Source: JAGRMG01 sp047975215
GTDB taxonomy: Bacteria > Pseudomonadota > Alphaproteobacteria > Rhodobacterales > Rhodobacteraceae
DNA: 64,000 bases
Reading direction: 5' to 3'
Assembly: GCA_047975215.1 (NCBI GenBank)
Contig: JBKEDD010000014.1
Span: forward strand, 11,333-75,332
The position numbers and the translations under genes were made by a program. The notes under the pieces were generated by a model. It saw only the letters and a list, made by a program, of their open reading frames with translations. It was not told the DNA's origin and did no database searches. Shown piece by piece: positions 18,617 to 26,818 of the stretch; position 1 is the first letter of the stretch, and each line of letters opens with the position of its first letter.

Positions 18617-18910
18617 TCAGTCCCGGGGCCGTCCCGGACGGGTGGCCTGGTTCAGGCGGTCGAGGATTTCGGCGTTGGCGCAATGCGCCGGGGCGTGTTC
18701 GGCGCGGTCGGTCCGGGTGGAAAGCCAGGCCTCGCATATGCTGTCGCAGCCGCTGGTCCGGCAACGGGTAATCAGTTCGGCATAGCCGGTCTCGCTCAGC
18801 AACCCCTCGGCCATGCAATCCGAAAGGCTGATGCCCATGACCCGCGCGACCGAACGCGTGAGCCAGAAATGCCGCTCGATCCTACCGAGAGGTCCGCAAG
18901 AGCCGTCCAT
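18617..18910 (-). CDS. DUF6455-like Cys-containing protein, copy 1
   Basis: A 97-residue protein with the pattern GRIERHFWLTRSVAR near the N-terminus, a LITRCRTSGCDSIC cluster, then EAWL and a C-terminal HCANAEIL. The Cys pattern and order match what I know of the Rhodobacterales family DUF6455, whose function is unknown. It starts inside the end of the upstream paralogue (29 bp overlap), so the two form one transcription unit. The Cys/His spacing could suit a metal or redox site, but that is inference. It is divergent in detail from copy 2, so it is an old duplication. Confidence 0.65.
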   Translation of the reverse strand: MDGSCGPLGRIERHFWLTRSVARVMGISLSDCMAEGLLSETGYAELITRCRTSGCDSICEAWLSTRTDRAEHAPAHCANAEILDRLNQATRPGRPRD

Positions 18911-19187
18911 CGTCTTTTCCTTTCCGAGCCGCGGCGCGGCCCTTGATCGTCTCGAACCGGGCGCGGTTCAGACAGTCCTGCGGGGCGCATCCCGCTTTCT
19001 CGTGGTGGTCCAGCCAGTCTTCGCAACATCCCGTCCAGCCGCAGCGCCGACAGGTCTGCACCATGTCCGCCCAGCCCTGCCGCGAAAGGTCGCCACCCGC
19101 GATGGCGCCTGTCAGATCGGTCCGGGTGGTTCGGGCCATCCGTGTCATCAGCCGATAATGCGTCATGATGCGCCCCAGAACCCGCAT
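18882..19187 (-). CDS. DUF6455-like Cys-rich protein, copy 2 (promoter-proximal)
   Basis: A 101-residue paralogue of the next gene, with MTHYRLMTRMARTTRTDL near the start and then TCRRCGWTGCC, DWLDHH and CAPQDCLNRARF. It has six or more cysteines, more than copy 1. I chose the ATG at 19187 because relatives begin with a short lead before the HYRLM-type helix; 19166 and 19238 are alternatives. An FNR-type box and a -10 lie 76-117 nt upstream, arranged as a class II activated promoter. That suggests oxygen- or redox-controlled expression of the pair. Confidence 0.65.
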   Translation of the reverse strand: MRVLGRIMTHYRLMTRMARTTRTDLTGAIAGGDLSRQGWADMVQTCRRCGWTGCCEDWLDHHEKAGCAPQDCLNRARFETIKGRAAARKGKDDGRLLRTSR

Positions 19188-19262
19188 CGGTTGTCGTTCC
19201 CTCCCGTGCCGGCGGCTTGTGCCCCGGCCCCGGCCCATGCGCGGGCCGCTTTCGTGGCAAAC

Positions 19263-19304
19263 ACCATAGACCCGCTTGGCCGGTCGGCAATTGACTCAGG
19301 TCAA
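19263..19304 (-). promoter_or_regulatory. FNR-type box with class II promoter spacing
   Basis: TTGAC-N4-GTCAA at 19291-19304 is a perfect inverted repeat matching the Crp/Fnr-family consensus TTGAY-N4-RTCAA used by FnrL in Rhodobacterales. Reading the minus strand, TATGGT (19268-19263) starts 22 nt after the box. This places the box centre about 41.5 nt before the expected start of transcription near 19256, the standard position for an activating FNR dimer. The leader to the ATG at 19187 would be about 70 nt. No experimental evidence. Confidence 0.65.
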
Positions 19305-19492
19305 GCGCGCGGCCAGGCGCGTTTGGCCGGATGGATTCGGACGGGGCCGCGCATCCGTTGATACCATCTGCGCGGTCTTTTTTTGTTTTATTTCAGTTGA
19401 TTGTATTTACAACTTGATCCTCGGCCGTGGCCCTTCGCATGATCCGCTGCATGAGCGGCCTGGCGCCGGGGCGCTGGCGGATATGCCTGTGT
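19305..19492. other. Non-coding stretch with AT-rich block
   Basis: This is the remainder of a 305-base gap between the DUF6455-like pair and the M48 gene. It contains a T-rich block at about 19377-19396 and a small palindrome TTGTATTTACAA at 19401-19412, both conspicuous against GC-rich surroundings. On the minus strand, TTGTAA and TAAAAC with a 16-nt spacer could form a weak second promoter. I see no gene here. Confidence 0.4.
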
Positions 19493-20200
19493 TCATCCAC
19501 CTGCGCCCAGCCGGCGTGCCGTATCGGTTACGACCCCCATGCGCTCGGCGTTCGGCGGGTGGCTGCCCAGGAACCGGTTGCCGGGGTCGGGAATACGGGC
19601 GAAATAGGCAGCGCCGAGCACAGGGTCGTAACCCGCGCGCAGCGAAATCGCGGTGCCCAGCCGGTCGGCTTCGAGTTCGAATTCCTTCGAGTAGCGCCGC
19701 GCGCCGACGATGGCGCCGATCTGTTCGGCCTCGGCAATATCGGCGGGGCTGGCCCCTGTCGCGCCGGCCAGCCCGGCAAAGATCGCCGCGCCCGCCGCGG
19801 CGTATTCCGCCTGCCGGGCAAGGTGGCCAAGTATGTGATGTGCGGCCTCATGGCCCAGAACGAACGCCATTTCGTCCGCATTCGTCGCCTGGGCGATCAT
19901 CGCCACGGTGAATGTCACGACCGGCTGGCCCGCTTCGGTCCGGCTTTGAAAGGCATTCGGGGGCGCCCGCAGATCGCGGTTGACGGCAATGAGGAAATCG
20001 CAACGTGTTCCCTTCGGAGCAAGCCGGCGGCATTCGCGCCCGGCCACAGGTTCGACGGCTGCGACGACCTCCACAAACGCCTTTGCAGCGGCGCCTGCCT
20101 CGAGTGGCAAAGCCTCGCCGACCGGCGGCGCCACCCGGCTCGGCCCGGCCACGTCGCATGCCGTCAGGGCAAGGGCCAGAAGCGCGATCAACCGGCGCAT
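19493..20200 (-). CDS. M48-family metallopeptidase, predicted lipoprotein
   Basis: Zinc endopeptidase of the Loip/BepA-like M48 group acting in the periplasm. The 235-residue protein has a lipoprotein signal (lipobox LTAC, modified C15), then the zinc motif HEAAH (H117, E118, H121). The third-ligand helix is EFELEADRLG, and a C-terminal SHPPNAERM motif is typical of the family. It lacks the TPR tail of BepA. A role in outer-membrane protein quality control is inferred from the family only. Confidence 0.88.
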   Translation of the reverse strand: MRRLIALLALALTACDVAGPSRVAPPVGEALPLEAGAAAKAFVEVVAAVEPVAGRECRRLAPKGTRCDFLIAVNRDLRAPPNAFQSRTEAGQPVVTFTVAMIAQATNADEMAFVLGHEAAHHILGHLARQAEYAAAGAAIFAGLAGATGASPADIAEAEQIGAIVGARRYSKEFELEADRLGTAISLRAGYDPVLGAAYFARIPDPGNRFLGSHPPNAERMGVVTDTARRLGAGG

Positions 20201-20256
20201 TTCTCACCTTTCGGGCTGTGCTTGCAATGTCGCCGGTGCGGCGGCACTGTGTGTTC

Positions 20257-20499
20257 ATGTTTACCATCGAGCATGAATTCGACGCCACCGTGATTACCCT
20301 GATCGACGAGGGCGGGCCGCCGTTGCAGGAAGATGTGACCATAAACGGTTTCGCCGAATGCGTCACCCTGGAACAGCTGGATCCGCGCACCGACCGGGTG
20401 CAGACGATCACCCTGTCGCCGGGCCAGTTGCGCGACCTGGCGGCGGCGCTCGATCTGCCCGAGGGCGTCTACCGTTTGCGCACCCGGCCGCCCGGGTGA
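20257..20499 (+). CDS. Small hypothetical protein
   Basis: An 80-residue acidic protein (MFTIEHEFDATVITLIDEGG...) ending LPEGVYRLRTRPPG, with a strand-rich pattern and no membrane segment. The coding pattern is good and it lies divergent from the M48 gene with a 56 bp gap. I do not recognise the family and cannot suggest a role. Confidence 0.65.
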   Translation: MFTIEHEFDATVITLIDEGGPPLQEDVTINGFAECVTLEQLDPRTDRVQTITLSPGQLRDLAAALDLPEGVYRLRTRPPG

Positions 20500-20521
20500 A
20501 TCCTGGCGGCAAGGCCGCCGC

Positions 20522-20764
20522 TCAGAGCCGGTTATGCGTGCCGTCGCAAAGCGGCTTGTTGGCCGAGTTCTTGCAGCCGCAGAGTAACACCCGGCCCGTG
20601 GCCTGCGCGGTATACTTCACCGGCGAAAATGCGGTGCCCTTGTGCGAGCCGTCGCAGAACGGTTGTTTGTTCGAGCGCCCGCAGGCGCACCAGAGATAGC
20701 TTTTTCCCTCGCTCACCTCGACGGGAAAGGGGGCTTTCCGGGCGATACGCGCAATGTCGGTCAT
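20522..20764 (-). CDS. Twin CDGSH iron-sulfur protein
   Basis: An 80-residue protein with two CDGSH-type [2Fe-2S] motifs: C26-x-C28 with C37 and H41 (PFCDGSH), and C62-x-C64 with C73 and H77 (PLCDGTH). This tandem soluble form is common in bacteria; redox or cluster-transfer roles are proposed for the family. I chose the ATG at 20764 for its AAGGA ribosome site. An upstream in-frame start at 20857 would add 31 residues. It is divergent from dgkA. Confidence 0.92.
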   Translation of the reverse strand: MTDIARIARKAPFPVEVSEGKSYLWCACGRSNKQPFCDGSHKGTAFSPVKYTAQATGRVLLCGCKNSANKPLCDGTHNRL

Positions 20765-20931
20765 GCCGGGAGTCCTTGTGCCTCTGCTGACGGTCCGATC
20801 AAGCGGCAGCAGGCCCGCCGCGTCAAGCCTGTAACCCATCCGCCGCAATCCGGGCACCGGTTGTTTTTTGCGGGCGCGCCGGGGGGCGCGGCGGTATAGA
20901 TTGACGCGAAGCGCGGCAATCGGGAGGCAAG

Positions 20932-21288
20932 ATGCTGGTCTTTTTCTGGAAACGCCTGGTCTTGCGCTGCAAATGGTCCTGGGCCGGCTGCGCCGCGACT
21001 TGGGCCAACGAATACAGTTTCCGGGTCTGGGTCTGGGCCAACCTGATCTCGGCCGTGCTGGCGTTGATTCTACCGCTGGGGGCGGCGGAACGCGCCCTGA
21101 TCCTGGCGCTGGGGCTGCTTGTGCTGGCGGCCGAACTGTTGAACACCGCGATCGAGGACGCGGTGGACTATATCTCGACCGAGCACCACCCGCTGGCGGG
21201 GCGCGCCAAGGATGCCGCCAGCGCGGCGGTGGCGGTCACGGCCGTCGCAGCCGGGGTGGCATGGGCGGTGGCGCTGGCATCGGCATGA
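20932..21288 (+). CDS. dgkA: Diacylglycerol kinase
   Basis: Small integral-membrane kinase that recycles diacylglycerol to phosphatidic acid. The 118-residue, three-helix protein has the family motif ELLNTAIEDAVDYIS (about residues 64-78), followed by LAGRAKDAASAAV. These carry the catalytic Glu and the nucleotide-binding residues. A GGAGG site lies 5 nt before the ATG. It converges on rimO with only about 20 bp between the genes. Confidence 0.93.
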   Translation: MLVFFWKRLVLRCKWSWAGCAATWANEYSFRVWVWANLISAVLALILPLGAAERALILALGLLVLAAELLNTAIEDAVDYISTEHHPLAGRAKDAASAAVAVTAVAAGVAWAVALASA

Positions 21289-21308
21289 CGCTCCCGGGCG
21301 GCACGGGC

Positions 21309-22697
21309 TCAGGCCAGCCGCCCCCAAAGGTCATAGTCCCCGGCCTCGTCCACCTGCACCGAAACGATGTCGCCCGGTTTCAGCGTCTCGAATCCGGCGT
21401 CGATGAACAGGTTGCCGTCGATCTCGGGCGCGTCGGCCATGGTGCGGCAGGTGGCGGCCTGCGCGTCCACCTCATCGACGATGGCCTGAACCGTGCTGCC
21501 GACCCTGGCCGCCAGCTTTGCCGCTGAAATGGCCTGCGCCTTTTGCATGAAGCGTTCCCAGCGGTCCTGTTTGACCTCTGCGGCCACATGGCCGGGCAGG
21601 GCGTTCGAACGTGCCCCGTCCACGTTTTCGTACTGAAAGCAGCCGACCCGGTCCAGTTGTGCTTCGTCCAGCCAGTCCAGCAGGGTCCGGAACTCGGCTT
21701 CGGTCTCACCGGGATAGCCGACGATGAAGCTGGAGCGCAGCACGATATCGGGGCAGGCGGCGCGCCAGGCGGCGATCTCGTCCAGTGTTCTTGCCGCCGC
21801 GGCCGGGCGGGCCATGCGTTTCAGGGTGTCGGGATGGGCGTGCTGAAACGGGATGTCGAGATAGGGCAGCACGCCGCTGGCGGGGTCCGCCATCAGCGGG
21901 ACAAGATCGCGCACATGCGGATAGGGATAGACATAATGCAAGCGAATCCAGGCGCCTAGAGAACCAAGCTCATTGGCCAGGTCGGTGATGTGGTTGCGTA
22001 CATCGCGGTTTTTCCATGTCGCCCGGTCGTGCTTGCGGTCCAGCCCGTAGGCGCTGGTGTCCTGCGCGATGACCAGCAGTTCCCGAACTCCGCCGGCGAC
22101 CAGTGCTTCGGCTTCGCGCAGCACCGCGTTGGCCGGGCGCGATGCCAGGCGTCCGCGCATGTCTGGGATGATGCAGAACTTGCACTTGTGGTTGCAACCT
22201 TCTGAAATCTTTAGATAGCTATAGTGTCTCGGAGTCAGCCGGACACCGGCGTTCGGCAGCAGGTCGACAAACGGGTCGGGAGAGGGCGGAACCGCCACAT
22301 GCACCGCGTCGAGAACCTGTTCGTACTGGTGCGGCCCAGTAACCGCCAGAATGCGGGGATGGTGTTCGCGGATATAGCCGGGCTCGGCGCCAAGACAGCC
22401 GGTAACGATCACCCGGCCGTTTTCCGCCAGCGCCTCGCCGATGGCTTCGAGGCTTTCGGCCTTGGCGCTGTCGAGAAAGCCGCAGGTGTTGACGATCACC
22501 GCATCGGCCCCGGCATAATCGGGCGAAATGCCATAGCCTTCGGCACGCAGGCGCGTGAGAATGCGTTCGCTGTCCACCAGTGCCTTGGGGCAGCCGAGGC
22601 TGACCATGCCGATGGTCGGTCTTCCCGGGCGGGCGTTGCCGCCGAGGCGGGCGGGCGGTGCGATATCGGGGCGCAGGTCGGGCGGATTGGGGCTCAT
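21309..22697 (-). CDS. rimO: Ribosomal protein S12 methylthiotransferase RimO
   Basis: Radical-SAM enzyme that methylthiolates an Asp of ribosomal protein S12. The 462-residue protein has an N-terminal UPF0004 domain (MVSLGCPKALVDSE with cluster cysteines, NTCGFLDSA, TGCLG). The radical-SAM motif CNHKCKFC comes next and a C-terminal TRAM domain ends it. The SLGCPKALVDSE phrase distinguishes RimO from MiaB. The ATG at 22697 is chosen; an ATG three codons upstream is equally possible. Confidence 0.95.
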   Translation of the reverse strand: MSPNPPDLRPDIAPPARLGGNARPGRPTIGMVSLGCPKALVDSERILTRLRAEGYGISPDYAGADAVIVNTCGFLDSAKAESLEAIGEALAENGRVIVTGCLGAEPGYIREHHPRILAVTGPHQYEQVLDAVHVAVPPSPDPFVDLLPNAGVRLTPRHYSYLKISEGCNHKCKFCIIPDMRGRLASRPANAVLREAEALVAGGVRELLVIAQDTSAYGLDRKHDRATWKNRDVRNHITDLANELGSLGAWIRLHYVYPYPHVRDLVPLMADPASGVLPYLDIPFQHAHPDTLKRMARPAAAARTLDEIAAWRAACPDIVLRSSFIVGYPGETEAEFRTLLDWLDEAQLDRVGCFQYENVDGARSNALPGHVAAEVKQDRWERFMQKAQAISAAKLAARVGSTVQAIVDEVDAQAATCRTMADAPEIDGNLFIDAGFETLKPGDIVSVQVDEAGDYDLWGRLA

Positions 22698-22784
22698 GGG
22701 GCGCATATAGACAGGCCGGTGCGCGATGCAAAGCCCTTGTCGCGGTGATTGGATTCGCTGTGCGGGCGTCGCGCCGCCCGGGGC

Positions 22785-24281
22785 TCAGATGATCTGGTCG
22801 TAGGCGCCGACCGAGGCTTCGGTGCGGATCACCGCGTCGATATCGGCAAAGATCGCGCGCAATTCCGCCTCGCTTTCGGGGCTTTCGCAGACCACGACCA
22901 GGTTGGGCGTGTTGGATGAGGCGCGCACCAGCCCCCAGCCGCCATTGTCGAGAATGACGCGGGCGCCGTTCACTGTCACCACCCGGTCGATCCGGCGCCC
23001 GCCAATGGTGCCGCCCTCTGCGGCGTGCTGTTCCAGCCTTGCCACAAGGCGCGACAGCACCTCGTATTTCTCGGTATCGGCACACCAGGGCGACATGGTG
23101 GGGGTGGACCAGGTTCGTGGCAGCGCGCGGCGCAGATCCGACATCGACTTGTCGGGGTTGCGGTCCATCAGCTTGCAGATTTCCACCGCCACCCGCATGC
23201 CGCAGTCATAGCCCCGCCCGACCGGTTCGGCCAGAAAGTAGTGGCCCGATTTCTCGAACCCCGCCAGGGCACCGATTTCCTTGACCCGGCGCTTCATGTG
23301 CGAATGCCCGGTCTTCCAGTAGTCCGCCCTGGCCCCGTGTTTCTTCAACTCCGGATCCGATGCGAACAGCCCGGTCGATTTCACGTCGGCCACGAATGTC
23401 GCGCCGGGATGAAGCCTGGCCAGATCCCGCGCCATGATGACCCCGACCTTGTCGGCGAAGATCTCTTCGCCCTCGTCGTCGACCACGCCGCAGCGGTCGC
23501 CGTCGCCGTCGAAACCCAGCGCGAGATCGGCGCCCGATGCGCGCACGGCATCGGCCATGTCGTGCAGCATCTCCATGGCTTCGGGGTTGGGGTTGTAATG
23601 GGGAAAGGTGTAATCCAGCCGGTTGTGGCTGGGCACCACCTCGACCCCGAGGCGTTCGAACAGTTCGGGCGCAAAGGCGCTGGCGGTGCCGTTGCCGGTG
23701 GCGCAGACCACCTTGAGCTTGCGGGTCATGCGGAAGTCGCCGACCAGATCGTCGAGATAGGCCTCGCGCACGCCATCGACGAATTCCCAGCCTCCGCCTG
23801 CACGCGCCTCGCCTTCGCCGTTCAGAACGATGCGCTTCAGTTCGTCCATTTCATCGGGGCCGTGGGTCAGCGGGCGGTCGAACCCCATCTTGACCCCGGT
23901 CCAGCCGTTGGGGTTGTGGCTGGCCGTAACCATGGCCACCGCCGGAACGTCCAGATGGAACTGCGCGAAATAGGCCATGGGAGAAAGCGCCGGGCCGATG
24001 TCCCTGACCTTGATGCCCGCCTGCACCAGCCCGAGGATCAGCGCGTTCTTGATGGCCAGCGAATAGTCGCGATAGTCATTGCCGACGGCGATTTCCGGCG
24101 CGATGCCGCGCCGGTGCATCTGCGTGCCAAGGCCAAGGCCAAGCGCGGTCATGCCGGGCAGGTTGATCTCGTCGGGGTATTTCCAGCGCGCGTCGTATTC
24201 TCGGAAACCCGTGGGCGCGATCATCGGGTCGCGCAGGAATTCCCAGGTGTTGGGTGTAACGGTGGCGGCGGGTCTGGTCAT
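22785..24281 (-). CDS. Phosphomannomutase/phosphoglucomutase
   Basis: Four-domain phosphohexomutase of 498 residues. The phosphoserine loop TASHNPNGW lies near residue 120, and the metal-binding loop FDGDGDRCG is near 255. A sugar-binding and C-terminal phosphate-binding region is also present. It probably interconverts mannose-6- and mannose-1-phosphate, or the glucose equivalents, to feed nucleotide sugars for polysaccharide. It is the last gene of the kpsT-kpsE-kdsA run (21 bp after kdsA), which supports a role in capsule or other surface glycan supply. Confidence 0.9.
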   Translation of the reverse strand: MTRPAATVTPNTWEFLRDPMIAPTGFREYDARWKYPDEINLPGMTALGLGLGTQMHRRGIAPEIAVGNDYRDYSLAIKNALILGLVQAGIKVRDIGPALSPMAYFAQFHLDVPAVAMVTASHNPNGWTGVKMGFDRPLTHGPDEMDELKRIVLNGEGEARAGGGWEFVDGVREAYLDDLVGDFRMTRKLKVVCATGNGTASAFAPELFERLGVEVVPSHNRLDYTFPHYNPNPEAMEMLHDMADAVRASGADLALGFDGDGDRCGVVDDEGEEIFADKVGVIMARDLARLHPGATFVADVKSTGLFASDPELKKHGARADYWKTGHSHMKRRVKEIGALAGFEKSGHYFLAEPVGRGYDCGMRVAVEICKLMDRNPDKSMSDLRRALPRTWSTPTMSPWCADTEKYEVLSRLVARLEQHAAEGGTIGGRRIDRVVTVNGARVILDNGGWGLVRASSNTPNLVVVCESPESEAELRAIFADIDAVIRTEASVGAYDQII

Positions 24282-24302
24282 GGGAAGTCCGTCAATAATG
24301 GG

Positions 24303-25136
24303 TCAGATTGCGATCGGATCGGCCTTGGCAAGCGCATCGAAGGCCATCAAGCTCTCGATCAGCGCCGCCATCCGGTCAAGCGGGATCATGTTTGGCCCGT
24401 CCGAGGGGGCGTTGTCGGGGTCTTCATGGGTTTCGATGAACACCGCCGCAACGCCGATCGCCACCGCCGCGCGCGCCATCACCGGGGCAAATTCGCGTTG
24501 GCCCCCGGAACTGCCGCCCATACCGCCGGGCTGTTGCACCGAATGGGTGGCATCCATCACCACGGGATAGCCGGTGCGCGCCATTTGCGGCAGCGAGCGC
24601 ATGTCGGCCACCAGTGCATTGTAGCCAAACGAGGTGCCCCTTTCGGTCAGCAGGATCCGGTCGTTGCCGGTGCTTTCGATCTTGGCGATCACGTTGGGCA
24701 TGTCCCAGGGGGCGAGAAACTGGCCCTTCTTGACGTTGATCGCCGCCCCGGTCCGCCCCGCGGCAAGCAGCAGATCGGTCTGGCGGCACAGAAAGGCGGG
24801 AATTTGCAGGATATCGACCGCCTCTGCCGCGGGGGCGCATTGCGCCTCGCTGTGCACGTCGCTCAGCACCGGCAGGCCCAGGCCCGTGCGGATACCGTCC
24901 AGAACCTTCAGCCCGGCCTCGATCCCCATGCCTCGCCGCCCCGAAACCGAAGTGCGGTTGGCCTTGTCAAAGCTGGCCTTGAACACGTACTGCGCCCCGG
25001 CTGCATCGCAGATTTCCTTCATGCGGCCAGCGATCATCTGGGCGTGGTCTGCCGTTTCCAGCTGGCAGGGGCCTGCGATCACCGTCAGCGGACGGTCATT
25101 GCCGATGCGCAGCCCGGCGACTTCAACATGTTTCAT
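24303..25136 (-). CDS. kdsA: 3-deoxy-8-phosphooctulonate synthase
   Basis: Condenses phosphoenolpyruvate with arabinose-5-phosphate to Kdo-8-phosphate, the precursor of Kdo in lipopolysaccharide and capsule linkers. The 277-residue protein shows IAGPCQLE near residue 20, KASFDKANRTS near 55 and a SDVHSEAQ segment, all typical of KdsA. It lies 8 bp after kpsE and 21 bp before the phosphomannomutase. Clustering with capsule export genes fits a poly-Kdo-linked capsule. kdsB, kdsC and kdsD are not here. Confidence 0.95.
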   Translation of the reverse strand: MKHVEVAGLRIGNDRPLTVIAGPCQLETADHAQMIAGRMKEICDAAGAQYVFKASFDKANRTSVSGRRGMGIEAGLKVLDGIRTGLGLPVLSDVHSEAQCAPAAEAVDILQIPAFLCRQTDLLLAAGRTGAAINVKKGQFLAPWDMPNVIAKIESTGNDRILLTERGTSFGYNALVADMRSLPQMARTGYPVVMDATHSVQQPGGMGGSSGGQREFAPVMARAAVAIGVAAVFIETHEDPDNAPSDGPNMIPLDRMAALIESLMAFDALAKADPIAI

Positions 25137-25144
25137 GACAGCCT

Positions 25145-26818
25145 TTACGATGAGACCTGTTCGCGAAGGATCGACGCTGTGAGCGAGATCATCAGGTAGA
25201 TACCGGAAAAGATCAGGAATGCCAAAATGGTATTCTCGAACTTGCGCGGAAAGCTGGGTTCCTGGCTGGCCACCGGTTCGACGCTGGTGGTCAGATAGCG
25301 CACCTGCCGGTTGGCTTCCATGCGGGTCTGTTCGACCTGCTGGAGCGCGGATTGCAGCATCATGTCGCGGGTCGCAAGATCGGCCTGGGCCATCTGGATA
25401 CGCACGCTGAGTTCGGCCAGCGAGTTTTCGCCCAGGGAGGCGTCGAGCATGCGTTCATTCAGCGAGGTCAGCAGGTTTTGCAGCCGCCCCACATCTGCGC
25501 GGGCGCCGTCCACCTTGGCCTGGTTGGGCCGGGCATTGTCCAGCAGCGCCGCCAGTTGCAGCTGTTTTTCCTGCAACTGGATCTCGACATTGTTGATCTG
25601 TCCGCGCAGCGCCGCGATCACGCCTTCGGGATCCAGAAGCGCACCCTTCTGTTGCAGCGCGACAAGCGCCTCCTGCGCTTTCTGGCGTTCGATCTGCGCA
25701 TCGTCGAACCCGAGTTGCGCATCGCGCATCTGGTCCTCGCGCTTCTGTTCGCTCATGTGGTTAACGCGTTCCTCGGCATAGGATATCAGCTTGCGCGAAT
25801 ATTCGGCCGCGACCTCCGGGTCGGCGGCGGCAACGTCCATCCGTAGTACGCCCTCGGTTGGGTCGTAACCGATGGTCACGTATTTGCGGTAGATCTTGTA
25901 GGCTTCCTCATTGCTGGGGGCCGGACTCAGCCGCTGGATCGGGTCGATCCAGGGCTGGGTGAAATGCGACTTGAAGCCGACATCGCGGTCCAGCCGCAGC
26001 ATCGCATCCTTGGATTGCAGATAGGATTGTACCGCGATCGAATCCTGGCTGGTGGCGAACTGGGTTCCCGAAAGCAGCCCGCCCAGACCGCCGCCGCCGG
26101 AATTGTCGGCCTTCAGGATCAGGAATTCGGACTTGGTCGCATACATCGGTGTCGCGACCGTGTAGAAATACCAGCCTACGATGAAGGTCGGAAGCAACAC
26201 GAAGAACGCCAGCCGGGTCATCAGCAGCGCCAGCTTGCGCCGCCGCCGCCGCGCGATGTCACGCTGGATATCGCCGATCTCGCGCATCCGCCGTTCCATC
26301 GGGTTCAGGTCGGTCGAGGGCAGCGTCTGCTTTCCGGCGGGAACCGTCTGCGGCAACTGGATGCGGCTTTCGGGCCGTTCCTGGCCAGGTTCGCCGTCTG
26401 CGTCGCCGCCGCGGAACGGCACCACCAGTTCCAGCATGTTGGCGCGCTGGAACGGGTCGATTCCTGCCTGGCGCAGAAGGCGCACCGCGTCGAAATCCGA
26501 GGTTGCCGGCAGGTTGTGTTTCTGTGCCACCCGGCGCGCCATGCGCAACTGGCGCCCGGTCAGCCCTTCGCGGCGGATCGCGTCGATATCGGTTTCGGCC
26601 GCGGTTTCACGGGCCGACGCGACCGCGCCCCGCATCGCATTGTCAGCCGCCTGCGCCGCGCTGGTGCCCGCTTCCCCGCCGGCGGGTTGGCCGCCCGGTG
26701 CGGCCGGTTCGTCACGTACTTCCCTCAGCGCGGCCGCCGATGTTGTGCCCGCTGTAGAAGAGGGCGCCGCCGGGCTGCGGCGGATGCGGAACTTCTTAGC
26801 CTTGGGTTTCGTAGTCAT
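25145..26818 (-). CDS. kpsE: Capsule polysaccharide export inner-membrane protein (KpsE/Wzz-like)
   Basis: Polysaccharide co-polymerase family protein of 557 residues. A disordered Ala/Pro-rich N-terminal region and a helical segment (about 90-130) precede a first membrane helix (about 206-227). A long periplasmic coiled coil (about 350-500) and a C-terminal membrane helix (FENTILAFLIFSGIYLMIS) follow. The extended cytoplasmic N-terminus is longer than in E. coli KpsE. I chose the ATG at 26818; it overlaps the 3' end of kpsT by 23 bp. It would bridge the ABC exporter to an outer-membrane KpsD-like channel, which is not in the window. Confidence 0.85.
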   Translation of the reverse strand: MTTKPKAKKFRIRRSPAAPSSTAGTTSAAALREVRDEPAAPGGQPAGGEAGTSAAQAADNAMRGAVASARETAAETDIDAIRREGLTGRQLRMARRVAQKHNLPATSDFDAVRLLRQAGIDPFQRANMLELVVPFRGGDADGEPGQERPESRIQLPQTVPAGKQTLPSTDLNPMERRMREIGDIQRDIARRRRRKLALLMTRLAFFVLLPTFIVGWYFYTVATPMYATKSEFLILKADNSGGGGLGGLLSGTQFATSQDSIAVQSYLQSKDAMLRLDRDVGFKSHFTQPWIDPIQRLSPAPSNEEAYKIYRKYVTIGYDPTEGVLRMDVAAADPEVAAEYSRKLISYAEERVNHMSEQKREDQMRDAQLGFDDAQIERQKAQEALVALQQKGALLDPEGVIAALRGQINNVEIQLQEKQLQLAALLDNARPNQAKVDGARADVGRLQNLLTSLNERMLDASLGENSLAELSVRIQMAQADLATRDMMLQSALQQVEQTRMEANRQVRYLTTSVEPVASQEPSFPRKFENTILAFLIFSGIYLMISLTASILREQVSS

